From Bacteroides sp. (GTDB lineage: Bacteria; Bacteroidota; Bacteroidia; Bacteroidales; Bacteroidaceae): a DNA stretch of 20,346 nucleotides. A program made the translations under genes and the position numbers. Shown piece by piece: positions 8,313 to 15,210 of this stretch. The stretch lies in assembly GCA_019412865.1 (NCBI GenBank), contig DXOJ01000036.1:1-20346 (forward strand), written 5' to 3'. The notes below the pieces were generated by a model. That model had not been told where the DNA came from, did not search any database, and saw only the letters and a list, made by a program, of their open reading frames with translations. Position 1 is the first letter of the stretch. Each line of letters opens with the position of its first letter.

Positions 8313-8984
8313 TCAACGTTTACCGTACCCTATCATAAAATCCTTCATCTTTTCCTTGCTGGAGCTAAATGTCAGGGTATTAATCACCGTAAAGAAAGCT
8401 TCCTTATCTACAATCCGGGGATACATGATCTTCATAATCTCCATCCGGTCATCATCGAATGTATATAGTTTGGTCAGTTGGAGACATTGGGCAGATGTGA
8501 AATCAGAACCAGCCAATGCAGCATTGAGCAACTTCATACGGTCATCTTTAAAAGGCTCATTCTTCATCTCTTTATAAAACGTTTGGAAGAGCTGATCGTT
8601 CATCACCCTGTTGTAACCATATCCCGGACGATGTTCTCCCTGGTCTGGACGGCCGGGTCTTTCCGGGCGCATGTTATCACGTCCATCTACCCATATTTCT
8701 TTCACTCCTCTCCCATCAAAATAAACGAGATCTTTATATAATTTATCACCTTTCCAAACTCGCTCTCCCGCACGGGTAAAGCGGGTGGCAAACACTTCAA
8801 CAGTATAATGTCCGGGATTTAAATTGGCTATAAAGCAGGTAGTAGTGGGTAAACATATCTGGTTCCCTCCCAGGTAAACAAGAATCGGAGTATTCCCGCC
8901 ATCGATACGGATTCCGTTAACAGACTGCGCTTGTAAAGAGAGGGCAGCGAACAGGATGCAGAAACTTATTATAATCTTACGCAT
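8313..8984 (-). CDS. Secreted DUF4476 protein
   Basis: A 223-residue protein with a cleavable signal peptide (about 1-20, ending LSLQAQ) and no lipobox, so it is probably periplasmic or secreted. Residues about 21-115 are beta-rich by composition (VNGIRIDGGNTPILVYLGG, NPGHYTVEVFATRF) and resemble a small carbohydrate- or PEGA-like beta domain; this is a weak inference. A Pro/Arg/Gly linker (RPERPGRPDQGEHRPG) joins it to the C-terminal DUF4476 domain, about residues 128-223, with LFQTFYKEM, SAQCLQLTKLYTFDDDRMEI and YPRIVDKEAFFTVINTLTF. The domain is shared with the next gene downstream, which starts 26 bp later. It appears to be the first gene of a three-gene operon, read from a promoter near 9030. 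Confidence 0.85.
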   Translation of the reverse strand: MRKIIISFCILFAALSLQAQSVNGIRIDGGNTPILVYLGGNQICLPTTTCFIANLNPGHYTVEVFATRFTRAGERVWKGDKLYKDLVYFDGRGVKEIWVDGRDNMRPERPGRPDQGEHRPGYGYNRVMNDQLFQTFYKEMKNEPFKDDRMKLLNAALAGSDFTSAQCLQLTKLYTFDDDRMEIMKIMYPRIVDKEAFFTVINTLTFSSSKEKMKDFMIGYGKR

Positions 8985-9027
8985 AGCTTATCTAGTTTTT
9001 ATTATTTATATCTTTAATCTGATAGCA

Positions 9028-9035
9028 CAAAAATA
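9028..9035 (-). promoter_or_regulatory. -7 promoter element for the DUF4476 operon
   Basis: The minus strand reads TATTTTTG, matching TAnnTTTG, 44 bp upstream of the start at 8984. The same bases form the T-run of the terminator-like hairpin just upstream, so terminator and promoter are superimposed. No convincing -33 TTTG is visible. Confidence 0.35.
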
Positions 9036-9056
9036 GGGTGAGGAAACTCCCCACCC
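9029..9056 (-). terminator. Rho-independent terminator after the CvfB-like gene
   Basis: On the minus strand a 9-bp stem forms between GGGTGGGGA and TCCTCACCC with a 3-nt loop, and is followed by TATTTTTG. One pair is G-U on the minus strand but A-C on the plus strand, so the hairpin favours minus-strand transcripts, as expected for the gene ending at 9100. Confidence 0.65.
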
Positions 9057-9099
9057 CAATGATTCTCTCTATTCGTATGTAGGGAAATCCCTATTCTGT

Positions 9100-9939
9100 T
9101 TAGGAATCCGCCAAAGCAATGCCATCCTCATGCAAGGTAATCAGACGTTTCTTATACAAGTCGCCCACTCCTTTCTTAAAGGTTTTCTTGCTAACACCAA
9201 ACGTGTCATAAATATCTTCCGCAGGACTTTTATCATTCAAGTAGATTCGTCCTCCATGCGCTTTGATATAGTCGAGCAACGTTTTCGAAAAATCGTCAAT
9301 CTTTTCAAAACCGGGTTTCTGAAGAATCAGGTCTACCTTACCATCTTCACGCACCTGTTTCACAAAAGCTTTCATCTCCATTCCTGTTTCCAACGGACAG
9401 AATATTTCATTTTCATACAGCAAACCGCTATACTTATTATCTATAATCGCTTTAAAGCCCAAATCCGTCTTCTGCCAGATAAGGATATTCACTTCTGCTT
9501 CCAGAGTATATTCCGGCTTTTCTTTCAACAGATAACGTTCCACCTTTGCTGAAGCCACAATACGATAACTCTCTTCATCCAAATGCGCATGGACCACATA
9601 TTTCCGCCCAACCTGCATTTTCATCTTCTGCTCACTGAACGGAACGAACAGGTCTTTCATCAATCCCCAGTTCAGGAAAGCTCCGTATTGATTCACCCAG
9701 GAGACTTCCAGACAGGCAAACTGACCTACCTGCACCAACGGAGTCAGCGTCGTAGCAATCAGTCTTTCATCCATATCCAGATAAAGAAACACGTTCAAAA
9801 AATCTCCTATCTTACAGTCTTCGGGCACATAGCGGGTAGGCAACAAAATCTCACCTTCTTCCCCACCATCGAGATATACGCCGAAATCTACTTCTTTCAC
9901 GACTTCAAGCTGATTGAACTTTCCTAATTCGATGCTCAT
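9100..9939 (-). CDS. cvfB: CvfB-like S1-domain RNA-binding protein
   Basis: A 279-residue cytoplasmic protein matching the CvfB/YitL family in length and layout: S1-type OB folds followed by a C-terminal winged-helix domain. The first OB segment (about 3-65) contains VDFGVYLDGGEEGEILLP. The second (about 68-130) contains VNQYGAFLNWGLMKDLFVPFSEQ, a strong S1 signature. A third (about 140-212) contains TDLGFKAIIDNKYSGLLYENEI. The winged helix (about 215-275) contains DTFGVSKKTFKKGVGDLYK. CvfB proteins bind RNA and affect virulence gene or ribosome-related expression in Firmicutes; the exact role in Bacteroides is unknown to me. The gene stands alone, divergent from malate dehydrogenase, with its own near-consensus promoter and a terminator. 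Confidence 0.88.
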   Translation of the reverse strand: MSIELGKFNQLEVVKEVDFGVYLDGGEEGEILLPTRYVPEDCKIGDFLNVFLYLDMDERLIATTLTPLVQVGQFACLEVSWVNQYGAFLNWGLMKDLFVPFSEQKMKMQVGRKYVVHAHLDEESYRIVASAKVERYLLKEKPEYTLEAEVNILIWQKTDLGFKAIIDNKYSGLLYENEIFCPLETGMEMKAFVKQVREDGKVDLILQKPGFEKIDDFSKTLLDYIKAHGGRIYLNDKSPAEDIYDTFGVSKKTFKKGVGDLYKKRLITLHEDGIALADS

Positions 9940-9967
9940 ATTCTTATCTATTTATTGTAATAAGACA

Positions 9968-10000
9968 CAAAGATAATCTATTTTGAATAGATCTCTCAAA
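9968..10000 (-). promoter_or_regulatory. Near-consensus Bacteroides promoter for the CvfB-like gene
   Basis: On the minus strand TTTG (9997-10000) and TATCTTTG (9968-9975) are separated by 21 bp, close to the Bacteroides pattern TTTG, about 19-21 bp, TAnnTTTG. Expected transcript start is near 9962, giving a leader of about 23 nt. Confidence 0.65.
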
Positions 10001-10067
10001 CAGTCAGCCATAACTTTTCGTTATCGGGCAAAACTATTTGCAATGAACAATCTGCTTTCTAATATGT

Positions 10068-10075
10068 TAACTTTG
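10068..10075 (+). promoter_or_regulatory. -7 promoter element for malate dehydrogenase
   Basis: TAACTTTG matches TAnnTTTG and lies 50 bp before the ATG at 10125. The nearest TTTG upstream (10037-10040) is 27 bp away, too far for an ideal -33 element, so only the -7 part is supported. Confidence 0.5.
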
Positions 10076-10124
10076 TAGCGACAAAAAGAAAAAGTAAATT
10101 ATTCACCTTTAAACATATAAACTT

Positions 10125-11126
10125 ATGGAATTTCTAACCAACGAGAAACTTACGATTGTAGGAGCTGCCGGAATGATCGGCTCCAATATGGCACAAACAG
10201 CCATGATGATGAGACTCACTCCGAATATTTGCCTGTATGATCCATTTGCCCCGGCTCTGGAAGGAGTAGCTGAAGAATTGTATCACTGCGGTTTTGAAGG
10301 TGTCAACCTTACATTTACTTCCGATATCAAAGAAGCGCTGACAGGAGCTTCTTACATTGTCTCTTCCGGTGGAGCTGCCCGTAAAGCAGGTATGACCCGC
10401 GAAGATTTGCTGAAGGGAAATGCAGAAATTGCCGCTCAATTCGGTAAAGATGTTCATCAATATTGCCCAAACGTAAAACATATCGTTGTGATCTTTAATC
10501 CTGCAGACATCACCGGATTGATTACTTTGTTGTATTCAGGTTTGAAACCCTCTCAAGTTTCTACACTGGCTGCCTTGGACAGCACCCGTCTGCAAAACGA
10601 ACTGGTGAAATTCTTCCATATCCCGGCTTCCGACATTCAGAATTGCCGTACGTATGGTGGTCATGGCGAACAAATGGCTGTATTCGCATCTACAACCAAA
10701 ATAAAAGGAGAGCCTTTGACCGATTTCATCGGCACTACCCGTCTTCCATTGGCAGATTGGGAAGCACTGAAAGTACGTGTCATCCAGGGTGGTAAGCATA
10801 TTATCGACCTGCGCGGTCGTTCTTCTTTCCAAAGCCCGGCTTATCTTTCTATCGAAATGATTGCCGCTGCTATGGGTGGACAACCTTTCCGCTGGCCTGC
10901 CGGAACGTATGTTTCTAACAGTAAGTTCGACCATATCATGATGGCGATGGAAACTTCAATAACTAAAGACGGCGTCACTTATAAAGAAGTAGCCGGAACT
11001 CCTGCCGAACAGGAAGAATTGGAAAAAAGCTACGAGCATTTATGCAAACTTCGTGATGAAGTGATTGAAATGGGGATCATCCCAGCTATTAAAGACTGGC
11101 ACGCATTGAATCCCAATATTGACTAA
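10125..11126 (+). CDS. mdh: Malate dehydrogenase (NAD-dependent, LDH/MDH family)
   Basis: A 333-residue cytoplasmic enzyme that interconverts malate and oxaloacetate; in Bacteroides it serves the reductive branch from oxaloacetate to fumarate and succinate. The Rossmann motif is GAAGMIGSN (13-21), with D39 after the second strand as expected for NAD rather than NADP. Substrate and catalytic residues are all present: R86 and R92 in the mobile loop RKAGMTRED, N125 in NPADITG, the D152/R155 pair in LDSTRLQ, and proton-relay H180 in YGGHGEQMAVFAS. It has its own -7 promoter element and a strong terminator 16 bp after the stop, so it is monocistronic. The N-terminus is a few residues longer, and the C-terminus about 15 longer, than the classical ~312-residue form; I see no sign of truncation or frameshift. 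Confidence 0.93.
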   Translation: MEFLTNEKLTIVGAAGMIGSNMAQTAMMMRLTPNICLYDPFAPALEGVAEELYHCGFEGVNLTFTSDIKEALTGASYIVSSGGAARKAGMTREDLLKGNAEIAAQFGKDVHQYCPNVKHIVVIFNPADITGLITLLYSGLKPSQVSTLAALDSTRLQNELVKFFHIPASDIQNCRTYGGHGEQMAVFASTTKIKGEPLTDFIGTTRLPLADWEALKVRVIQGGKHIIDLRGRSSFQSPAYLSIEMIAAAMGGQPFRWPAGTYVSNSKFDHIMMAMETSITKDGVTYKEVAGTPAEQEELEKSYEHLCKLRDEVIEMGIIPAIKDWHALNPNID

Positions 11127-11142
11127 TCAAACAATATTAGCA

Positions 11143-11183
11143 AAAAGCCGAAAAAGAGAAAATACATCTCTTTTTCGGCTTTT
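11143..11183 (+). terminator. Strong intrinsic terminator after mdh
   Basis: A perfect 16-bp stem pairs 11143-11158 (AAAAGCCGAAAAAGAG) with 11168-11183, with a 9-nt loop. The A-run and T-run at the outer ends make it potentially bidirectional. It lies 17 bp after the mdh stop and faces the end of the fur-family gene, whose stop is about 230 bp away. Confidence 0.9.
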
Positions 11184-11415
11184 ATTCCAATTACTTACAT
11201 ATCACATATACCCCCCACTTAGTCTATAAATCTTTCAAGACTCCAATTCAAATGACTATGCAAAGTTGGGGATAATTCGTCAATTAAAAAAATAGACAAA
11301 ATGGGGAAAGTACCTAAACTGAAGTTACAGGTACTCAAAGTGCGAAATATAGTGATTATCCTATCCAAATTAGTGAATGGAATAAAACTGCGCATCGAAG
11401 TTTATAAAATATCTG

Positions 11416-11838
11416 TCATTTTTGAGAAGTACATTCGGAACAAACTCCTTTTAGTACATAGTTTATACTATGCAAAGTAAATCCTTTAGGCAAATCAATC
11501 ACCGGGATATGTGTACCTTCCAGGCAGAATGTACGATGACATTTCTCACAATAAAAATGCGAATGTAAATCCTGTACCACACAATTGCAGGAGTTGTCGC
11601 AAACGGCATACTTCAACGAGCCGCTCCCATCGTCTATGCTATGTATGAGGTGATGAGACAAGAAGAGAGCGATGGTACGGGATATAGTCGATTTATCGAC
11701 TGTATCGAGCAGTGTTTCCAAATCGAGCAATGACACCGCACGCTCTGCCTGCATCATCGCTTTTATCACCAGAAGCCTTATGGCAGTTGGCTTGATACCT
11801 CTTCTATCCAACTTATCCAAATAAATATCTTCTTCCAT
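11416..11838 (-). CDS. Fur-family metal-responsive transcriptional regulator with extra Cys cluster
   Basis: A 140-residue DNA-binding repressor of the Fur/Zur/PerR family. The N-terminal winged helix (about 1-75) contains RRGIKPTAIRLLVIKAM and the recognition-helix segment DKSTISRTIALFLSHHLI. The dimerisation domain carries the usual structural zinc Cys pairs, C97/C100 (CEKC) and C133/C136 (CSEC). Unusual is a further cluster just before it, CDNSCNC (C80, C84, C86), followed by H92 and H94 and then C105, which could form a second or sensor metal site. The gene begins 7 bp after the stop of a Zn/Cd-type efflux ATPase, so they are probably co-transcribed and the regulator likely controls this operon. 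Which metal it senses cannot be read from the sequence; zinc or cadmium is the natural guess. Confidence 0.85.
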   Translation of the reverse strand: MEEDIYLDKLDRRGIKPTAIRLLVIKAMMQAERAVSLLDLETLLDTVDKSTISRTIALFLSHHLIHSIDDGSGSLKYAVCDNSCNCVVQDLHSHFYCEKCHRTFCLEGTHIPVIDLPKGFTLHSINYVLKGVCSECTSQK

Positions 11839-11845
11839 CTTTCTC

Positions 11846-13804
11846 CTATTTTATCATTTTCTGTATTCTGACAGCATTCATAATGGCAAGTAGCGCAACA
11901 CCCACATCTGCAAAGACAGCTTCCCAAAGAGTAGCAATTCCACCGGCTCCCAAAATCAATACAAGTAATTTCACTCCAAATGCCAGTGATACATTCTGCC
12001 AAATAATTCTTCGTGTCAGTTTTCCTACTTTGATAGCTTCGGCTACCTTCGACGGCTGGTCTGTCTGTATCACGACATCGGCTGTTTCAATAGCCGCATC
12101 ACTACCCAGTCCTCCCATAGCAATGCCAACATGACTTAGAGCGAGCACCGGTGCATCGTTCATTCCATCACCGACAAATGCGATCCGGTTTGCCTCATCC
12201 TGCCGCAGCTCTTCCAGATGATTCACTTTTCCTTCCGGCAACAGGTCACCATAAGCTTTCGATATACCGAGCTTTTCTGCAAAGTTAGTAACAATACTCT
12301 GTTTATCACCGGATAGTATCTGGATGTTTTCAATATTTAAAGCTTTTAAATTGTCAATAGCTACCTTTGCGTCCTCTTTCAGGGCATCAGCCAGCAGCAG
12401 ATAACCTGCATAACGGTTTCCAACAGCACAGACCACGATGGTATCCGTTATTTCCAGCAGTTCTTTTGGATAGGATATATCAAACTTAGACAGTAACCGG
12501 CAATTACCGACCAGAACCATAGCCCCGTCTATCGTTGCTTCCAAACCATAGCCGGCAAATTCTTTTGTACCGGTAACAGCTACACATTCAATGTTTTGTT
12601 CTTTCGCATAATTCACAACAGCCTTGGCAATCGGATGAGTACTATCACTTTCTACCGAAGCAACCAGTTTCACTAATTCTTCTTCCGAAACCTCGCCTGC
12701 ACTTTTACAGGCCTGTACTTCAAAGGTTCCTTTTGTCAGGGTTCCAGTTTTATCGAATACCACTGTATTGATCTTAGTGATAGCATCCAGATAATTACCA
12801 CCCTTGAATAAAATTCCCAACCGGGATGCCGCTCCAATTCCCCCAAAGTAGCCCAACGGAATACTAACCACCAACGCACAGGGACACGAAATCACCAGAA
12901 AGACCAAAGCTCTGTATAGCCAATCATTAAATGCAAATACAAATGGAGGATTAATAAGTGAATAAACAAATGGACACAAAACAATTAACACTGCAAGCGC
13001 TATAACAATAGGTGTATAAATGCGCGCAAACTTACGAATAAACAATTCAGCCGGAGCCTTACGTTCGGAAGCATTCTGAACAAGCTCCAATATTCGGGCA
13101 AGTGCACTCTTATCAAAAGGTCTCGTTACCTCGAGCCGGATAACCTTATCGGTTACAATCATTCCGGCAAGTACTTCTTCACCTTTCCGAATATTACGAG
13201 GAACGCTTTCGCCCGTTAATGCGGCTGTATTAAAGGCAGCCACTTCATTCTGCATGGCTCCGTCCAATGGTACCCGTTCGCCTGCCTTTATTTCTATGAT
13301 TTCACCGACTTTTATCTTTTTAGGGCTTTCAATAACAAGATTGCCTTCCCGGAGCACTAATGCTTTCTCGGGTCTTACATCCAATAAGGCTCCAATATTA
13401 CGTTTGGCTTTATCTACCGCTTTATCCTGAAACAGTTCTCCTACTGTATAGAATAACATCACGGCTACTCCTTCCGGATATTCACCAATATAGAAAGCTC
13501 CCAAAGTAGCTATAATCATTAGAGTGAACTCACTGAAATAGTCTTTTTCCCTGATACTTTCCCAGGCTTCTTTCATCACTGGAATTCCTACCGGAAGATA
13601 GGCCACGATATACCATATCAAGGCAACAGATCCTTCACGGAAGAATGCTAAATCGAGAGCATTCATAATTATTCCACCTGCCAGAAGCAGGAGAGAGAAT
13701 ATCACTTTCCCATATTCATGAAATACCGAAACCTTTGCATCAACCTTTTTTTCTGCTGCGCATGAATGAGCGCCACAACTACAATGTCCCATAACATTCA
13801 TCAT
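11846..13804 (-). CDS. zntA: Heavy-metal P1B-type ATPase (Zn2+/Cd2+/Pb2+ exporter)
   Basis: A 652-residue inner-membrane pump that should use ATP to export Zn2+, Cd2+ or Pb2+. All P-type landmarks are present: actuator TGES (197-200), the membrane metal motif CPC (307-309), phosphorylated D351 in DKTGTLTKG, the P1B His-Pro (H390-P391), and GDGMND (545-550). D633 in the last membrane helix (DVGVALLAIMNA) corresponds to the Zn-coordinating Asp of ZntA-type (P1B-2) pumps, which argues against a copper pump. The usual N-terminal ferredoxin-like metal-binding domain is missing; a short Cys/His-rich tail (MGHCSCGAHSC) stands in its place. The fur-family gene follows 7 bp later. A palindrome overlaps its promoter at 13835-13849, which suggests repression. 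Confidence 0.92.
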   Translation of the reverse strand: MMNVMGHCSCGAHSCAAEKKVDAKVSVFHEYGKVIFSLLLLAGGIIMNALDLAFFREGSVALIWYIVAYLPVGIPVMKEAWESIREKDYFSEFTLMIIATLGAFYIGEYPEGVAVMLFYTVGELFQDKAVDKAKRNIGALLDVRPEKALVLREGNLVIESPKKIKVGEIIEIKAGERVPLDGAMQNEVAAFNTAALTGESVPRNIRKGEEVLAGMIVTDKVIRLEVTRPFDKSALARILELVQNASERKAPAELFIRKFARIYTPIVIALAVLIVLCPFVYSLINPPFVFAFNDWLYRALVFLVISCPCALVVSIPLGYFGGIGAASRLGILFKGGNYLDAITKINTVVFDKTGTLTKGTFEVQACKSAGEVSEEELVKLVASVESDSTHPIAKAVVNYAKEQNIECVAVTGTKEFAGYGLEATIDGAMVLVGNCRLLSKFDISYPKELLEITDTIVVCAVGNRYAGYLLLADALKEDAKVAIDNLKALNIENIQILSGDKQSIVTNFAEKLGISKAYGDLLPEGKVNHLEELRQDEANRIAFVGDGMNDAPVLALSHVGIAMGGLGSDAAIETADVVIQTDQPSKVAEAIKVGKLTRRIIWQNVSLAFGVKLLVLILGAGGIATLWEAVFADVGVALLAIMNAVRIQKMIK

Positions 13805-13814
13805 TTAGTTGATG

Positions 13815-13843
13815 CAAAGGTAGCAAATGATTCATGCAACAAA
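13815..13843 (-). promoter_or_regulatory. Promoter of the zntA-fur operon
   Basis: On the minus strand TTTG (13840-13843) and TACCTTTG (13815-13822) are spaced by 17 bp, slightly short for a Bacteroides promoter. Expected transcription start is close to 13808-13810, making the leader very short relative to ATG 13804; a start at a later Met (MGHCSC, 13792) would then be natural. Confidence 0.5.
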
Positions 13844-13849
13844 GTTGCA
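13835..13849. promoter_or_regulatory. Candidate operator palindrome upstream of zntA
   Basis: TGCAAC-AAA-GTTGCA is a perfect 6+3+6 inverted repeat that overlaps the -33 element of the zntA promoter. Position and symmetry fit a repressor site, possibly for the Fur-family protein of the same operon. It is not the classical A/T-rich Fur box, so the regulator is inferred. Confidence 0.5.
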
Positions 13850-13858
13850 AAATCGGTT

Positions 13859-14494
13859 TTAGAACATATATCCCAATGAGATCATTAGGTTTCTGTTCTT
13901 CATTCCTAAATCTTTTGCCACTTCAACAAGTCCGAAATCATAGCTTATGGCAACCTGATATTTCTTGTTGAACTCAACTCCGGCTTTCAGTCCAAGACCG
14001 AAATCGAATCGTTTCAGACCATCATCTCCAAATATATCTTCAGACATGGAGTTATCTCCTAATTCCGCAATATCTGCAATATCACCGTCCACTTTCAATT
14101 TTGCTTTTCCAAACAGACCGACAGCCATATAAGGACCGACACTACCAAATAACGAAAAATCATCATTGACAGCATATTTATACCCGACACGTACCGGTAC
14201 TTCTAAATAGTATGGATTAAATTTTATGCTCGCAAGTGATCCTCCATCAATTTTAGCACCTTTCAATGTAAGCAATGCAGCGAAGTCCATATAGGCACCA
14301 CTACCATTCGCATCCTGAGACAATCCCAACTCTGCTTTAACACCTGCGTGAAAACCTATCCTGCTGTCAAAACCTGTAATGGTGTATTTACTAACATTCA
14401 TACCTGCCATCACACCCCATTTCAGATTATCTTGAGCATTGATACTCAACGCACTTATCGCTACTAAAGCGAATAATAATAAGGCCTTTTTCAT
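13859..14494 (-). CDS. Outer-membrane beta-barrel protein, PorT-type (OMP_b-brl_2)
   Basis: A 211-residue protein with a signal peptide (about 1-20, MKKALLLFALVAISALSINA). The rest alternates hydrophobic and polar residues in short strands separated by Gly/Asp turns, as in eight-strand outer-membrane barrels: WGVMAGMNVSKYTI, RIGFHAGVKAELGL, PYYLEVPVRVGYKYAV, FDFGLGLKAGVEF, YQVAISYDFGLVEV. It ends with a strand terminating in Phe (LMISLGYMF), the expected outer-membrane insertion signal. This matches the broad porin-family/PorT group of Bacteroidetes, for which no transport function can be assigned. It lies upstream of zntA on the same strand with 54 bp between them and no terminator visible, but zntA has its own promoter in that gap. 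Confidence 0.85.
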   Translation of the reverse strand: MKKALLLFALVAISALSINAQDNLKWGVMAGMNVSKYTITGFDSRIGFHAGVKAELGLSQDANGSGAYMDFAALLTLKGAKIDGGSLASIKFNPYYLEVPVRVGYKYAVNDDFSLFGSVGPYMAVGLFGKAKLKVDGDIADIAELGDNSMSEDIFGDDGLKRFDFGLGLKAGVEFNKKYQVAISYDFGLVEVAKDLGMKNRNLMISLGYMF

Positions 14495-14535
14495 ACGAAT
14501 AAATAATTTAATTATTGTTTAGAAATTATGTGAGG

Positions 14536-14543
14536 CAAAAATA
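14536..14543 (-). promoter_or_regulatory. -7 promoter element for the outer-membrane barrel gene
   Basis: The minus strand reads TATTTTTG, matching TAnnTTTG, 41 bp before the ATG at 14494. No clear -33 element. The leader between them contains an A/T-only palindrome. Confidence 0.4.
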
Positions 14544-14727
14544 ACAATAATTCGCATAACTCCGAGAGATTTGGTGAAAATATAAAAAATAAACGATATG
14601 AATCTTATGAGGTATAGTCATAGCAAGGGAACCGGACTATTTCAAACGATTTTACGAGATATAGAACAAAAACACTCCGTACAGAGAAAAAACAAAGAAT
14701 GAAAGACTGTATAACTTAATTAATTGT

Positions 14728-14735
14728 TATCTTTG
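14728..14735 (+). promoter_or_regulatory. -7 promoter element for the rod-shaped ncRNA
   Basis: TATCTTTG, an exact TAnnTTTG match, lies just upstream of the predicted RNA. The expected start is about 14741. The -33 region is weak. Confidence 0.5.
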
Positions 14736-14741
14736 CACAAT

Positions 14742-14940
14742 CAGTCGTAGCGCGACTGTATTGTTTGTTTTAAGAAAAAAAGCGTTTAGCTGATTTCTGT
14801 GCCAGTGAAAAGTCCAAATAAAATCAACGCACATGAAACAGATAAATGCTCCTTGCAATATGCGGGGAGTGTTTCCTGTTTGTGCGTTAGGGCTTGGACT
14901 CCCTCACTGGCGGATAGGCAAATGCTCTCCGCTTTTTTTG
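14742..14940 (+). ncRNA. Rod-shaped structured RNA, 6S-like candidate
   Basis: No protein frame covers this stretch, yet its two halves pair throughout. After a 5' hairpin (14742-14758), a perfect 10-bp closing stem joins 14775-14784 to 14930-14939. Past a central bubble (14791-14800 against 14912-14923), GCCAGTGA (14801-14808) pairs with 14904-14911, AGTCCA (14811-14816) with 14895-14900, AACGCACA (14826-14833) with 14881-14888, AACAG (14837-14841) with 14876-14880, and AATGCTCC (14845-14852) with 14866-14873. A promoter precedes it and a 7-T run ends it, giving about 199 nt. Closing stem, central bubble and long irregular terminal stem at this length are the architecture of 6S RNA, which mimics an open promoter and binds RNA polymerase. 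The fold is directly visible; the 6S identity is inference, and the Bacteroidales-1 family is an alternative name to test. Confidence 0.6.
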
Positions 14941-14946
14941 TGCCTA

Positions 14947-14954
14947 TAAATTTG
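14947..14954 (+). promoter_or_regulatory. Possible -7 element upstream of the cloverleaf
   Basis: TAAATTTG matches TAnnTTTG; transcription would start near 14961, giving a transcript of about 190 nt that runs through the cloverleaf to the hairpin at 15110-15151. No -33 element at proper spacing, so weak. Confidence 0.3.
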
Positions 14955-14991
14955 CTGCAATAGATACAAACAACAAATTAGTAATAATTAC

Positions 14992-15074
14992 AAAGGCAAG
15001 TCAATTCGAGTGGAGCGGCACTTGAACGACTGCAAAGTCGAAAACGTAACATCTATATGTTGCTACTTGCCTTT
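14992..15074 (+). ncRNA. Predicted cloverleaf (four-way junction) structured RNA
   Basis: An 83-nt sequence with four nested or adjacent helices. A perfect 10-bp closing stem pairs AAAGGCAAGT (14992-15001) with ACTTGCCTTT (15065-15074). Inside are hairpin 1 (TTCGAGTG 15005-15012 with CACTTGAA 15019-15026, 6-nt loop GAGCGG), hairpin 2 (CGACT 15027-15031 with AGTCG 15036-15040, a GCAA tetraloop of the GNRA type) and hairpin 3 (GTAACAT 15046-15052 with ATGTTGC 15057-15063, loop CTAT). Hairpins 1 and 2 abut with no linker, so they could stack. G-U pairs occur only where the plus strand would be the RNA. It is not a tRNA: no T-loop or CCA end. I do not recognise the family, and transcription is unproven. 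Confidence 0.5.
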
Positions 15075-15109
15075 AAAAATATAAGAGACAGAGGCTAGCT
15101 ACACCTGCA

Positions 15110-15151
15110 AGGGGAACAAATGGATTCATCCAGGAGTTCCCCTCTATTTTT
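15110..15151 (+). terminator. Terminator-like hairpin after the cloverleaf
   Basis: AGGGGAAC (15110-15117) pairs perfectly with 15136-15143. An inner TGGA/TCCA hairpin (15121-15132) sits within, and CTATTTTT follows. It is the likely 3' end of a transcript containing the cloverleaf. Confidence 0.6.
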
Positions 15152-15210
15152 GTAAAGATGTGTACTATTGGAAAGACAGATATCAGATTTACATATAAAA
15201 TTAATGATTC

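Noticed and set aside
8287..8316. TTG start that extends the DUF4476 lipoprotein by ten residues
   Set aside because: It would place extra residues before a perfect lipoprotein signal that begins at ATG 8286.
11301..11480. 59-codon plus-strand frame with basic N-terminus (MGKVPKLKLQVLKVRN)
   Set aside because: No ribosome-binding site or TAnnTTTG promoter, and its end overlaps the fur-family gene on the opposite strand.
15002..15050. Hammerhead ribozyme core
   Set aside because: A GAAA follows one stem, but the required CUGANGA on the other side is absent (the bases there read CTTGAAC).
14992..15074. tRNA gene
   Set aside because: Cloverleaf geometry is present but there is no T-loop consensus, anticodon loop of seven bases or CCA end.
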